Positions 1 to 9,438 are shown, numbered from the stretch's first letter. The stretch: DNA of 64,000 bases from JAGVSZ01 sp019137045 (GCA_046347635.1 JAXMFT010000001.1:248001-312000), one strand, 5' to 3'. Program-made: numbers and translations. The notes: generated by a model not told the origin, from the letters alone.

Positions 1-2
1 GG

Positions 3-215
3 ACCCTGGTCGCGTTCGCGATCGTGACCGAGACGATCTTCGCCTGGCCGGGCATGGGCAAGCTGCTCATCGACTCGATCCACGTGCTCGACCGGCCGGT
101 GATCGTCGCCTACCTGCTGGTCGTCGTGACCTTCTTCATCGCGGTCAACCTCGCGGTCGACCTCGCCTACTCGGTGCTCGACCCGCGCGTGCGCCTCGCC
201 GACGCCCCGGGCTGA
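3..215 (+). CDS. ABC transporter permease, DppB/OppB type, C-terminal fragment
   Basis: This is the last 70 codons of an inner-membrane permease whose start lies before the window; the frame is open from base 3 to a TGA at 213-215. The end resembles the DppB/OppB family: an E-T-I-F-x-W-P-G-M-G-K-L motif, a long hydrophobic helix and the closing L-D-P-R-V-R. The family forms one half of the membrane channel of peptide, nickel or opine importers. The second permease begins two bases later, so the two are surely co-transcribed. The substrate cannot be judged from this fragment. Confidence 0.88.
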   Translation, partial: TLVAFAIVTETIFAWPGMGKLLIDSIHVLDRPVIVAYLLVVVTFFIAVNLAVDLAYSVLDPRVRLADAPG

Positions 216-217
216 CC

Positions 218-1129
218 GTGTCCGCCGCGCCCGTGCCCGCATCCGCCGCCGCGGTCGAGACCCCGCTCCAGCGCATCGTCGCGGACTTCGCCGCGAACCG
301 CCTCGCCCTCGCCGGCCTGGCGCTGTTCGCGCTGATTCTGGCGGCCGCGCTGCTCGCGCCCCTGGTCTCGCCGCAGAACCCGTACGACCTCGCGCAGCTC
401 GACGTGATGGACAGCCGCCTCGCGCCGCTCGCGCGCGCCGCCGACGGCAGGTTCACCTACTGGCTCGGCACCGACGACCAGGGCCGCGACATGCTCTCGG
501 CGATCCTCTACGGACTGCGCATCAGCGTCGGCGTCGGCGTCGGCGCCACCCTGTGCGCGCTCGCGCTCGGCGCCGCGCTCGGGCTCGCCGCGGCGTTCTT
601 CGGCGGGTGGCTCGACTCGCTCGTGATGCGCGTGGCCGACATCCAGCTCTCGTTTCCGGCGATCCTCATCGCGCTCGTGCTGCTCGCGGTGCTCGGTCAG
701 GGCGTGGACAAGATCGTCCTCGCGCTGGTGGCGGTGCAGTGGGCGTACTACGCCCGCACCGTGCGCGGCTCGGCGCTGGTGGAGCGGCGCAAGGAGTACG
801 TCGAGGCCGCGCTGTGCCTCGCGCTGCCGGCGCGGCGCATCGTGTTCCGCCACCTGCTCCCGAACTGCCTGCCGCCGCTGATCGTGGTCGCGACCGTCCA
901 GGTCGCGGCGGCGATCACGCTCGAGGCGACGCTCTCCTTCCTCGGGCTCGGCCTGCCGATCACCGAGCCCTCGCTCGGGCTGCTGATCGCGAACGGGTTC
1001 ACCTACCTCCTGTCGGGCAAGTACTGGATCAGCTTCTTTCCCGGCCTCGCGCTCCTCGCCACGATCGTGAGCATCAACCTGGTCGGAGACCAGCTGCGCG
1101 ACGTGCTCAATCCGCGGCTGCAGCGATAG
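218..1129 (+). CDS. ABC transporter permease, DppC/OppC type
   Basis: This 303-residue inner-membrane protein begins with GTG two bases after the preceding permease. The N-terminus carries the OppC-type first membrane helix (about 30-50), then a periplasmic stretch with the family signature around Y-W-L-G-T-D-D-Q-G-R-D, followed by about five more helices. The EAA-type coupling loop is visible as E-A-A-L-C-L-A-L-P near residue 195. It pairs with the upstream permease to form the channel of a peptide-type importer driven by the two downstream ATPases. No solute-binding protein lies inside the window; it would be expected upstream. Confidence 0.93.
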   Translation: MSAAPVPASAAAVETPLQRIVADFAANRLALAGLALFALILAAALLAPLVSPQNPYDLAQLDVMDSRLAPLARAADGRFTYWLGTDDQGRDMLSAILYGLRISVGVGVGATLCALALGAALGLAAAFFGGWLDSLVMRVADIQLSFPAILIALVLLAVLGQGVDKIVLALVAVQWAYYARTVRGSALVERRKEYVEAALCLALPARRIVFRHLLPNCLPPLIVVATVQVAAAITLEATLSFLGLGLPITEPSLGLLIANGFTYLLSGKYWISFFPGLALLATIVSINLVGDQLRDVLNPRLQR

Positions 1130-1141
1130 CGGACGCGCGGC

Positions 1142-2127
1142 ATGAGCGAGCCGACGCTCACGGTCGAGGGTCTGCGCACCCATTTCTTCACGCGCCACGG
1201 GGTCGTGCGCGCGGTGGACGGGGTCTCGTTCGAGATCGGCGCGGGCCGGGTGCTCGGGCTGGTGGGCGAGTCCGGCTCGGGCAAGTCGGTGACCGGCTTC
1301 TCGGTCCTGGGCCTGGTCGATCCGCCCGGGCGCATCGTCGCGGGCAGCATCCTGCTGAAGGGCCGCGACCTGCGCCGGCTCACGCCCGCGCAGTGGCGAT
1401 CGATCCGCGGCAACCGGATCGCGATGATCTTCCAGGACCCGATGATGACGCTCAACCCGGTCCTGCGCATCGACACCCAGATGATCGAGGCGGTGCGCGC
1501 GCACCAGTCCGTGTCGGTGCGCGCCGCGCGCGCGCGCGCGCGCGACGCGCTCGCGCGCGTCGGCATCCCCTCGCCCGACGAGCGCCTGGCGGCCTACCCG
1601 CACCAGTTCTCGGGCGGCATGCGCCAGCGCGTCGCGATCGCGATCGCGCTGCTCAACGAGCCCGACCTCATCATCGCCGACGAGCCGACCACCGCGCTCG
1701 ACGTGACGATCCAGGCGCAGATCATCGCGCAGGCGCAGACGCTCTGCCGCCAGAGCGGCACCGCGCTCATCTGGATCACGCACGACCTTGCGGTGGTCGC
1801 CGGGCTCGCCGACGAAGTGTGCGTCATGTACGCGGGGCGCATCGTGGAGCGCGGCACGGTGGACGAGGTGCTCGACGCCCCGATGCACCCGTACACCCGC
1901 GGCCTGCTCGAGTCGGTCCCGAGCCGCAACCGCCGCGGCGCGCCGCTCGCGCAGATCCCGGGAATGACCCCGTCGCTCGTCGATCTCCCGCCGGGCTGCG
2001 CCTTCCGGGAGCGCTGCAGCCGCGCGTCCGCGACCTGCCTGACCGACCCGCCGCTCTACCACCTGGGCGGACGGTTCGTGCGCTGCTTCCACCCGTTCCA
2101 CGCCGAGGACGAGGCGGAGGCCGGGCG

Positions 2128-2131
<4 letters not shown>
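1142..2131 (+). CDS. ABC transporter ATP-binding protein, DppD/OppD type
   Basis: This 329-residue cytoplasmic ATPase energises the importer. Visible motifs are Walker A G-E-S-G-S-G-K-S (about 41-48), the Q-loop in F-Q-D-P, the ABC signature F-S-G-G-M-R-Q-R, Walker B L-I-I-A-D-E-P and the H-loop in T-H-D-L. The C-terminal oligopeptide-transporter extension is present with Cys residues in P-P-G-C-A-F-R-E-R-C, which in some relatives bind an Fe-S cluster. The stop overlaps the next ATPase start in an ATGA junction. A 20-base alternating CG run at 1525-1544 encodes an Ala-Arg repeat. Confidence 0.95.
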
Positions 2132-3121
<990 letters not shown>

Positions 3122-3132
<11 letters not shown>

Positions 3133-3169
3133 CCGATTGAACGATTCAGCGACTGAACGGCTGGGCGAG
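3122..3169 (+). repeat. Degenerate octanucleotide tandem repeat across a stop codon
   Basis: Six consecutive 8-base units can be read: TGAACGAT, TGACCGAT, TGAACGAT, TCAGCGAC, TGAACGGC, TGGGCGAG, with decreasing match to TGAACGAT. The stop codon of the upstream ATPase gene (3130-3132) is the first three bases of unit two. The block fills the first part of the 77-base gap before the M20 deacylase gene. The role is unknown. Confidence 0.7.
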
Positions 3170-3209
3170 CGGCCGCACGGCACGGCGCAGCCCGCGACCG
3201 AGGCGACCG

Positions 3210-4400
3210 ATGAAGCGTGAGGGACCGCTGCCGATCAAGGCCGAGACCTGGGAACTGATCCAGCGGCTGGTCGGCTTCGACACCACCAGCCGCGACTCGA
3301 ATCTCGGGCTGATCGAGTGGGTGCGCGACTGGCTCGCGCACCAGGGCGTGCGCTCGCGCCTCACCTACGACCCGGACGGCGCCAAGGCGAACCTCTTCGC
3401 GACGATCGAGAAGGGCGCGCACCCCGGCATCGTGCTCTCCGGCCACACCGACGTGGTGCCGGTCGACGGCCAGCCCTGGGACACCGACCCGTTCGCGGCG
3501 ACGCTGAAGGACGGCCGCATCTACGGCCGCGGGTCGGCCGACATGAAGAGCTACATCGCCTGCGCGCTCGCGCTCACGCCGCGCCTGCTCGCGGCCGACC
3601 TCCGGTCGCCGGTGCACTTCGCGCTCTCGTACGACGAGGAGGTGGGATGCATGGGCGTGCGCGGGCTGCTCGCCGACCTCGATCGCGCCGGCATCGCGCC
3701 CGCCGGCTGCATCATCGGCGAGCCGACGCTCATGCAGCCGGTGGTCGCGCACAAGGGCAAGCGCGCCTACCGGTGCTGCTTTCGCGGCCGCGAAGCCCAC
3801 TCCGCGCTCACGCCGGAGGGCGTGAACGCGGTCGAGTACGCCGCGCGGCTGGTGGTCCACATCCGGCACATGGCCGAGCGGCTGCGCGACTGCGAACGCC
3901 GCGACCACGGCTTCGACGTGCCGTTCACGACGCTGCAGACGGGCGTGATCCGGGGCGGGACCGCCGGGAACATCGTGCCGCGCGACTGCGAGGTGCACTT
4001 CGAGTTCCGCTACCTGCCCGGGGTCGATCCCGAGGCGATCGAGCGCGAGATCAAGGACTACGCGGAGCGGGTGCTGCTGCCCGAGATGCGCGCGGTCGAC
4101 CCCGCGACCTACATCTCGTTCGAGACCAGCGCGGAGATCCCGGGGCTCGACCCGACGGTCGCGCGCGCGGAGCAGGAGCGCATGACCGCGCTCGCCCGCG
4201 CGCTCGCCCGCAGCGACGCCACGTCGAAGGTCGCCTACGCGACCGAGGCCGGGCTCTTCCAGCGCGCAGGCATCCCGTCGATCATCTGCGGGCCGGGATC
4301 GATCGGCGAGGCGCACAAGCCGAACGAGTTCATCACCCTCGAGCAGGTCGCGCTCTGCGAGGCGTTCATGGACCGGCTGCTCGAGTCGCTCGCGACCTGA
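3210..4400 (+). CDS. argE: M20 family deacylase, acetylornithine deacetylase (ArgE)-like
   Basis: This 396-residue cytoplasmic metallohydrolase removes N-acyl groups from amino acids; the closest recognised family is ArgE, which makes ornithine from N-acetylornithine. Metal-site motifs are clear: S-G-H-T-D-V-V-P-V-D-G-Q-P-W (about 74-87), G-R-G-S-A-D-M-K-S-Y, and the catalytic E-E of S-Y-D-E-E-V-G-C. The C-terminal G-P-G-S-I-G-E-A-H-K-P-N supplies the last ligand. It follows the peptide ABC importer by 77 bases and may deacylate imported N-acyl amino acids or short peptides rather than serve arginine synthesis. A window gene for ArgJ, which recycles acetyl groups, would make a dedicated ArgE unnecessary. 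Confidence 0.85.
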   Translation: MKREGPLPIKAETWELIQRLVGFDTTSRDSNLGLIEWVRDWLAHQGVRSRLTYDPDGAKANLFATIEKGAHPGIVLSGHTDVVPVDGQPWDTDPFAATLKDGRIYGRGSADMKSYIACALALTPRLLAADLRSPVHFALSYDEEVGCMGVRGLLADLDRAGIAPAGCIIGEPTLMQPVVAHKGKRAYRCCFRGREAHSALTPEGVNAVEYAARLVVHIRHMAERLRDCERRDHGFDVPFTTLQTGVIRGGTAGNIVPRDCEVHFEFRYLPGVDPEAIEREIKDYAERVLLPEMRAVDPATYISFETSAEIPGLDPTVARAEQERMTALARALARSDATSKVAYATEAGLFQRAGIPSIICGPGSIGEAHKPNEFITLEQVALCEAFMDRLLESLAT

Positions 4401-4542
4401 GTCGGGTTCTCGACGCCCGGCCGCGGGCCGCGCTGCGCGTGCGGCCGCCCCCGGCGCCGGCCGCGCCGCGCGTGAAATCCGTCACCGCGCGATTCCGCGT
4501 GCAACCACAAAATCCGGGGGTCGCGAAGTTCAGGGCCACAAG

Positions 4543-4965
4543 ATGTCGTGGCCCGGGCCCAAGGAGGGGATGGATCCGGGAATCGCCGGAAGCCTCGGTG
4601 CGGCGCTGTGGTGCCTCGCCCGCTTCAACGTCCTCGAGCGCGAGCGGCTCGGGTCGCGGCGCGGACCGGCCGCCCGCCTGCGGCGCGCGGCGATCTCCTC
4701 TGCCGGCGCCGGGGCGATTCTCGCGGGCGCCGGTACGTGCGTCGCGGCCGGCGCCGCGTTCGCCGCGGCGACCCTGCCGGGGCTGGCCGCGCCCCTGCTC
4801 TACACGGCGGCCTGCGCCGCCCTGCTCGTCCTCGTGCTCGTCGTCGAGGCGCTCGCGCTCGCGTATCGCATGCGCTCGGCCAGGGAGCTCGCGCGGCGGC
4901 GGCGGCGGCGGACCTCGGTGCGCACGATGATGCGCCTCGGCCCGCACAGCCAGGCGCCGCTCTGA
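4543..4965 (+). CDS. Hypothetical two-helix membrane protein
   Basis: The family is not recognised. The 140-codon frame encodes a basic protein with two hydrophobic stretches (about residues 48-76 and 79-108) and a cluster of Arg residues near 115-124, consistent with a small inner-membrane protein with cytoplasmic ends. Two starts are possible: ATG 4543 without a clear ribosome site, or ATG 4570, which has AAGGAGG only two bases upstream, unusually close. Third positions are strongly G/C like neighbouring genes. It stands alone between the deacylase and the convergent rplS. Confidence 0.55.
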   Translation: MSWPGPKEGMDPGIAGSLGAALWCLARFNVLERERLGSRRGPAARLRRAAISSAGAGAILAGAGTCVAAGAAFAAATLPGLAAPLLYTAACAALLVLVLVVEALALAYRMRSARELARRRRRRTSVRTMMRLGPHSQAPL

Positions 4966-5014
4966 CCGGACGACGAGGGCGAGCGCGGCGCCCCCGCGAC
5001 CGGGCGCGCGCCGC

Positions 5015-5395
5015 CTACTCGGCCGCCGCGGCCTGCACGTGCTTGGCGAGCTTCTCGCGAATGCGCGCGCCCTTGCCGGTGCGGGCGCGCAGGTAGTACA
5101 GCTTGGCGCGCCGCACGTCGCCCTTGCGCTTCACCTCGATCGACGCGATCAGCGGCGAGTAGGTCTGGAAGCTCCGCTCCACGCCCTCGCCGGAAGACAC
5201 CTTGCGCACGGTGAACGACGAGTTGATGCCGCGGTTGCGCTTGGCGATCACCACGCCCTCGTACGCCTGCAGGCGCTTGCGGTCGCCTTCCTTCACGTTC
5301 ACGTTCACCACCACGGTGTCGCCCGGGGCGAACGCCGGCACCTCCTTGCCGAGGCGCCCGATCTCTTCCTGCTCGAGTTGCGCGATCAGATTCAT
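5015..5395 (-). CDS. rplS: 50S ribosomal protein L19
   Basis: L19 sits at the 30S-50S interface and supports the A-site side of the ribosome. The 126-residue product starts M-N-L-I and contains the family signature around F-A-P-G-D-T-V, R-K-R-L-Q-A-Y-E-G-V-V-I-A and R-R-A-K-L-Y-Y-L-R. Length is near the usual 115-130. Its ATG overlaps the trmD stop (ATGA), giving the conserved order rpsP-rimM-trmD-rplS on the minus strand. It ends close to the convergent hypothetical gene with no clear hairpin. Confidence 0.97.
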   Translation of the reverse strand: MNLIAQLEQEEIGRLGKEVPAFAPGDTVVVNVNVKEGDRKRLQAYEGVVIAKRNRGINSSFTVRKVSSGEGVERSFQTYSPLIASIEVKRKGDVRRAKLYYLRARTGKGARIREKLAKHVQAAAAE

Positions 5396-6162
5396 CCTTG
5401 TCTTCCCTTCCGGTTGCCCTGCTCGTGCTCCGCGCGGAACTCCGCGAGGAGCGCCTGTTCAGGCCCGCTCAACGTCCGCCGTGCCAGCAGGTCGGGCCGC
5501 CTGAGCCACGTGCGCCCGAGCGCCTGCTTCAGCCGCCAGCGCTCGATTTCCGCGTGATGCCCGGAGAGCAGCACCTCCGGCACCCGCTCGCCCGCATACG
5601 TCTCGGGCCGCGTGTAGTGCGGGCAGTCGAGCAGTCCGCCCACGAACGACTCCTGCGCGGCCGACTGCGCGTCGTTCAGCGCGCCCGGGAGCTGCCGCAC
5701 GACGGCGTCGATCAGCACCATCGCCGCGAGCTCGCCGCCCGAGAGCACGTAGTCGCCGATCGACACCTCCTCGTCCACCGCGCGCCGCACCAGCCGCTCG
5801 TCCACCGCCTCGTAGCGGCCGCACACCAGCACCAGCCGTGCCAGCCCGGCGAGCGCCACCACCTTCGCATGGTCGAGCACCGCGCCCTGGGGCGAGAGCA
5901 GGATCACCCGCGCCCGCACTCCCGGCACCCGCGCCTGCGCCGCGGCAATCGCCTTCTCCAGCGGCTCGGGTGACATCACCATTCCCGGTCCGCCGCCGTA
6001 CGGCCGGTCGTCGACCGTCCGGTAGTGGTCCGTCGTGAAGTCGCGCGGGTTCCACGTCGCGAGACGCCACCTCGACTCCTCCCGCGCCCGCCGCGCGATC
6101 CCGTAGTCGGCGACCGCCGCGAACATCTGCGGGAACAGCGTCACGCAGTCGAACTCGATCAC
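5392..6162 (-). CDS. trmD: tRNA (guanine-N1-)-methyltransferase
   Basis: TrmD methylates G37 next to the anticodon, using S-adenosylmethionine, and so prevents +1 frameshifting. The 256-residue protein shows the deep-knot SPOUT core: P-Y-G-G-G-P-G-M-V-M near 55-65, L-V-C-G-R-Y-E-A-V-D-E-R near 112-123, and S-I-G-D-Y-V-L-S-G-G-E-L-A near 134-146. The C-terminal helical domain is intact. It lies ten bases after rimM and its stop overlaps the rplS start, so translation is probably coupled. Confidence 0.97.
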   Translation of the reverse strand: MIEFDCVTLFPQMFAAVADYGIARRAREESRWRLATWNPRDFTTDHYRTVDDRPYGGGPGMVMSPEPLEKAIAAAQARVPGVRARVILLSPQGAVLDHAKVVALAGLARLVLVCGRYEAVDERLVRRAVDEEVSIGDYVLSGGELAAMVLIDAVVRQLPGALNDAQSAAQESFVGGLLDCPHYTRPETYAGERVPEVLLSGHHAEIERWRLKQALGRTWLRRPDLLARRTLSGPEQALLAEFRAEHEQGNRKGRQG

Positions 6163-6172
6163 GCGCGCGTCC

Positions 6173-6700
6173 CTACCAGTCGAGCCCCCAGTCCACCTCG
6201 ATCCGCCGCGCGGCGAGGTCGACGCTGCGCACCACCGCCGGCACGTACGGCACCAGCCGCTCGCCCTTCCCCGCCCCGACGCGCAGCACGTCGTGCGCGC
6301 CGTTCGAGAAGAGCCCGGTCACGGTCCCGAGCGCCTCACCCGCGCCGTTCACCACCAGCAGGCCGACCAGGTCGACCCAGTAATGCTCGTCCTGCCCGGT
6401 CGCCGGCAGCGCGTCGCGCCCCACTCCGACCGCGCGCCCGCGCAGCGTGGCCGCGCGGTCGCGGTCTCCGTAGCCGGCGAGGCGAGCGATCACGTTCGCC
6501 CCGTGCACCGCTGCCGCGGCGACTTCCGCCTCCTGCCAGCCGTCCGGCCCGCCGATCCGCCAGCGCCGCAACCGCACGAGCGCGTCGGGCGCGGTGGTGA
6601 AGGGCGCCACCTTGATCCAGCCCTTCACCCCATGGGGCGCCAGCACGCGCCCCATGACGATCACGTTCGCGTCGCTAGGCGGCGGCCTTCTGCTTGCCAA
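6173..6700 (-). CDS. rimM: Ribosome maturation factor RimM
   Basis: RimM binds S19 and helps fold the head of the 30S subunit. The 175-residue form given here contains the N-terminal barrel signature G-R-V-L-A-P-H-G-V-K-G-W-I-K-V and the C-terminal PRC-like barrel with H-Y-W-V-D-L-V-G-L and V-P-Y-V-P-A-V-V. The ATG at 6700 lies inside the end of rpsP (26-base overlap). A GTG at 6664, just after the rpsP stop, and an ATG at 6655 would give shorter proteins that still keep the barrel, so the start is uncertain. Confidence 0.93.
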   Translation of the reverse strand: MASRRPPPSDANVIVMGRVLAPHGVKGWIKVAPFTTAPDALVRLRRWRIGGPDGWQEAEVAAAAVHGANVIARLAGYGDRDRAATLRGRAVGVGRDALPATGQDEHYWVDLVGLLVVNGAGEALGTVTGLFSNGAHDVLRVGAGKGERLVPYVPAVVRSVDLAARRIEVDWGLDW

Positions 6701-6932
6701 GGGACTTGACGAGGCGCTCGACGGTCGGCGTCAGCCGCGCGCCGTTCTGCCGCCAGAACGCGAGCCGCTCGCCGTCCACGCGGAAGCTCTCGCGGCCCTC
6801 GGGCGCCTTCGGGTCGTAGAACCCGACGCGCTCGATGAAGCGCCCGGTGGCGGCGAACTTGTGGTCGGCCGCGACGATGTTGTAGAACGGGCGGTGCTTG
6901 GCGCCGCCGCGCGCGAGGCGTATCACAACCAT
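6675..6932 (-). CDS. rpsP: 30S ribosomal protein S16
   Basis: S16 is an early-binding 30S protein. The 85-residue product starts M-V-V-I-R-L-A-R-G-G and contains P-F-Y-N-I-V-A-A-D and E-R-V-G-F-Y-D-P, diagnostic for the family. It is the first gene of the rpsP-rimM-trmD-rplS operon, and a strong candidate promoter lies 64 bases upstream. The stop overlaps the longest rimM reading frame. Confidence 0.97.
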   Translation of the reverse strand: MVVIRLARGGAKHRPFYNIVAADHKFAATGRFIERVGFYDPKAPEGRESFRVDGERLAFWRQNGARLTPTVERLVKSLGKQKAAA

Positions 6933-6995
6933 GTGCCTTGGACTCCGAACGGACCCGGTCCGCGAGCCGCGGTGCCGGGGCGAAAAAAGAACGCG

Positions 6996-7025
6996 ATTCT
7001 ATGCGACTTAGCGACTGATTGGCAA
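6996..7025 (-). promoter_or_regulatory. Sigma-70-type promoter for rpsP operon
   Basis: On the minus strand TTGCCA (7025-7020, five of six consensus bases) is separated by 18 bases from TAGAAT (7001-6996, five of six). Transcription would begin near 6989, giving a leader of about 57 bases before the rpsP ATG at 6932. The leader opens with a run of six T residues. It is one of the best-matching promoters in this GC-rich window, as expected for a ribosomal operon. Confidence 0.7.
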
Positions 7026-7094
7026 GGGTTTTTCGGCCTGCGGCAGGCCGCCGCCGGATGCCCAAGCCCTTGATCGACCGGGGGATCGTCCCGA

Positions 7095-8453
7095 CTACCG
7101 CGGTCCGCCGGGCAAGAGGTGCTTCATCGCCCGCATCATCTTCTGCAGGCCGCCCTTCTGCATCTGCTTCATCATTTTCTGCATCTCGGCGAACTGGTTG
7201 AGCAGCCGGTTCACCTCCTGCACCGGCACCCCCGCGCCGGTCGCGATGCGGCGCTTGCGCGAGGCCTTGATGAGCTCGGGCCGGGCGCGCTCCGCGCGCG
7301 TCATCGAGTTGATGATGCCCTCGACCCGGGCGAGCGCCCGGTCGTCGAGCGCCTGCGGCGATTGCGCCGCGGCCTGCGCGAACTGCGCCGGCAGCTTGTC
7401 GACGAGCGAGGCGAATCCGCCCATCTTCTTCATCTGCTGGATCTGGCCCTTGAAGTCCTCCAGGTCGAAGCCCTTGCCCTTGCGCACCTTCTCGGCGAGC
7501 CGCTTCGCCTCGGCCTCGTCGACGCCCTTGCGCGCCTCCTCCACCAGCGACAGGATGTCGCCCATGCCGAGGATGCGCGCGGCCATGCGCTCGGGGTGGA
7601 AGGCCTCCAGCCCGTCGAGCTTCTCGCCGACGCCCGCGAACTTGATCGGCTTGCCGGTGACGTGCCGCACCGAGAGTGCGGCGCCGCCGCGCGCGTCCCC
7701 GTCGAGCTTGGTGAGGATCACGCCGGTGAGCGGCAACGCTGCGCCGAACGCCTTGGCGACGTTGACCGCGTCCTGCCCCTGCATCGCATCGACGACGAAC
7801 AGCGTCTCGGCGGGCGCGAGCGCCGCCTCCAGCTCGGCGATCTCCTTCATCATCGGCTCGTCGATGCCCAGGCGGCCGGCCGTGTCCACGAGCAGCACGT
7901 CGTTGTAGTGCGTGCGCGCGTGCTCCAGCGCGCGGCGCGCGATGTCGACCGGCTTCTCGCCCGCCGTCGACGGGAAGAAGTCCACGCCCGCCTGCGCCGC
8001 GACCGTCTTCAGCTGCTCGATCGCCGCCGGCCGGTACACGTCGCAGGACACCACCAGCGGCTTCTTGCGCAGTTCGCCCTTCAGGTGCTTGGCGAGCTTG
8101 CCCGTGGTGGTGGTCTTCCCGGACCCCTGCAGGCCCGCCATGAGGATCACCGCGGGCGGCGCAACCGCCAGCTCGAGCCCCGCGGCCGCACCGCCCATGA
8201 GCGCGGTGAGCTCGCGCTGCACGACCCCGACCAGCGCCTGCCCCGGCGTGAGGCTCCCCACCACCTCCTCGCCGAGCGCCTTCTCCTTCACCTGCGCGAT
8301 GAACTCGCGCACGACCGGCAGGGCCACGTCGGCCTCGAGCAGCGCCATGCGCACCTCGCGCAGCGCATCGGCGATGTTCGCCTCGGTGAGGCGCGCCTCG
8401 CCGCGGATCGTCTTCATCGCGCGCGCGAGGCGCTGGGTGAGGTTGTCGAGCAT
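7095..8453 (-). CDS. ffh: Signal recognition particle protein Ffh
   Basis: Ffh binds 4.5S RNA and nascent signal sequences and delivers ribosomes to FtsY at the membrane. The 452-residue protein has the helical N domain (1-85), the G domain with P-loop G-L-Q-G-S-G-K-T-T-T (about 105-114), D-T-A-G-R-L and T-K-L-D-G-D-A-R-G-G, and the methionine-rich M domain from about 300, ending in repeated Met-Gln-Lys motifs. It is separated from the rpsP operon by 162 bases holding that operon's promoter. The start is 46 bases from the divergent membrane-protein gene. Confidence 0.98.
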   Translation of the reverse strand: MLDNLTQRLARAMKTIRGEARLTEANIADALREVRMALLEADVALPVVREFIAQVKEKALGEEVVGSLTPGQALVGVVQRELTALMGGAAAGLELAVAPPAVILMAGLQGSGKTTTTGKLAKHLKGELRKKPLVVSCDVYRPAAIEQLKTVAAQAGVDFFPSTAGEKPVDIARRALEHARTHYNDVLLVDTAGRLGIDEPMMKEIAELEAALAPAETLFVVDAMQGQDAVNVAKAFGAALPLTGVILTKLDGDARGGAALSVRHVTGKPIKFAGVGEKLDGLEAFHPERMAARILGMGDILSLVEEARKGVDEAEAKRLAEKVRKGKGFDLEDFKGQIQQMKKMGGFASLVDKLPAQFAQAAAQSPQALDDRALARVEGIINSMTRAERARPELIKASRKRRIATGAGVPVQEVNRLLNQFAEMQKMMKQMQKGGLQKMMRAMKHLLPGGPR

Positions 8454-8481
8454 TGCCGCGGGAAATGGGGGCGCGGGATGA

Positions 8482-8490
8482 TGGGATAAT
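8482..8490 (+). promoter_or_regulatory. Extended -10 promoter, possibly giving a leaderless mRNA
   Basis: TGG followed by GATAAT (8485-8490) forms an extended -10 element; no convincing -35 is seen. With normal spacing transcription would start at about 8497-8498, only two or three bases before the ATG at 8500 of the CcsA-like gene. The ffh start lies 32 bases away on the other strand, so divergent control is possible. Confidence 0.45.
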
Positions 8491-8499
8491 CGCCGCGCG

Positions 8500-9378
8500 A
8501 TGGGCGAGATTCTACTTTACGCCGTGGCCGCGCTTCTCTACGCGGCGCTCGCCGTGCAGTTCTGGCGCACGCGCGCGCGCGCCGCCGCGCCGCGCCCCGC
8601 CGGGCTCGCGCGCTGGGAGCGCGCCGCGATCCTGGTGCCGCTCGCCCTGCACACGTGGCTCCTCTACGCCGGGCTGTTCGCGGCGCCCACGCTGCGCTTC
8701 GGGTTCGGGCAGGCGCTGTCGGTGACGCTCTGGCTCGCGGTCCTCATCTACTGGTTCGAGTCGCTGTTCGTGAACCTCGAGGGCATGCAGGCGCTCGTGC
8801 TGCCGCTCGCCGCGGTGTGCGTGATCATGCCGGCGGCGTTCCCCGGGCTGACCGCGCCGCCGTACGCGCACGGCGTCGGCTACCGCGCGCACCTGACGCT
8901 CGCCATGGCGTCCTACAGCCTGTTCACCATCGGCGCCCTCCATGCGCTGCTGATGGCGCTGCTCGAGGGCACGCTGCACGGCGATCGCCTCGGCCGTCCG
9001 CCCGGACGCGGCGAGCGCCACGCGGGCGGGCCGCGCCTGCTGGCGGGACCGCTCGCGAGCCTGCCTCCCCTGCTCACCCTCGAGCGCCTGCTGTTCCGCA
9101 TCCTCGCGCTCGGCTTCGTGCTGCTCACGCTGACGCTGCTCACCGGCATTGCGTTCTCGGAGGAGGTGTTCGGACGCGCGTTCCGGTTCGACCACAAGTC
9201 GCTGTTCGCGGTCATCTCGTGGGTGATCTTCGGGCTGCTGCTCGCCGGCCGCTGGCGCTACGGCTGGCGCGGCCGCAAGGCCCTGCGCTGGACGCTCGCG
9301 GGCTACGTCGCGCTGCTCCTCGCTTACGTCGGCAGCCGGTTCGTGCTCGAAGTGGTGCTCGGCCGCGGCGGCGCCTAG
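8500..9378 (+). CDS. CcsA/YpjD-family integral membrane protein
   Basis: This 292-residue protein belongs to the cytochrome c assembly (CcsA/HemX/YpjD) superfamily. About eight hydrophobic helices can be counted, with the family's H-L-T-L-A-M-A-S-Y and D-H-K-S-L-F-A-V-I-S-W regions; these His-containing helices handle heme in true cytochrome maturation proteins. A ypjD-type gene beside ffh is the common arrangement in beta- and gammaproteobacteria, and no other ccm gene is near, so a dedicated cytochrome c role is not implied. A stretch of about 30 polar residues at 162-190 is a likely cytoplasmic loop. Confidence 0.85.
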   Translation: MGEILLYAVAALLYAALAVQFWRTRARAAAPRPAGLARWERAAILVPLALHTWLLYAGLFAAPTLRFGFGQALSVTLWLAVLIYWFESLFVNLEGMQALVLPLAAVCVIMPAAFPGLTAPPYAHGVGYRAHLTLAMASYSLFTIGALHALLMALLEGTLHGDRLGRPPGRGERHAGGPRLLAGPLASLPPLLTLERLLFRILALGFVLLTLTLLTGIAFSEEVFGRAFRFDHKSLFAVISWVIFGLLLAGRWRYGWRGRKALRWTLAGYVALLLAYVGSRFVLEVVLGRGGA

Positions 9379-9403
9379 CGCCGCACCCGCACCGCGCCGG
9401 GGC

Positions 9404-9409
9404 TATACT
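9404..9409 (+). promoter_or_regulatory. Candidate -10 element before the CorC-like gene
   Basis: TATACT (five of six consensus bases) lies 29 bases before the TTG start at 9439. No good -35 is found at 16-18 bases, so either activation or a weak promoter is implied. Confidence 0.35.
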
Positions 9410-9438
9410 GCGCCGGTCGTCCTCCCCGCCCCGCGCCC

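Noticed and set aside
7030..7055. Hairpin GGCCTGC-G-GCAGGCC as a terminator for the region upstream of the rpsP promoter
   Set aside because: The T run lies before the stem on the plus strand and becomes an A run after it on the minus strand, so it does not have the layout of a Rho-independent terminator for either neighbour.
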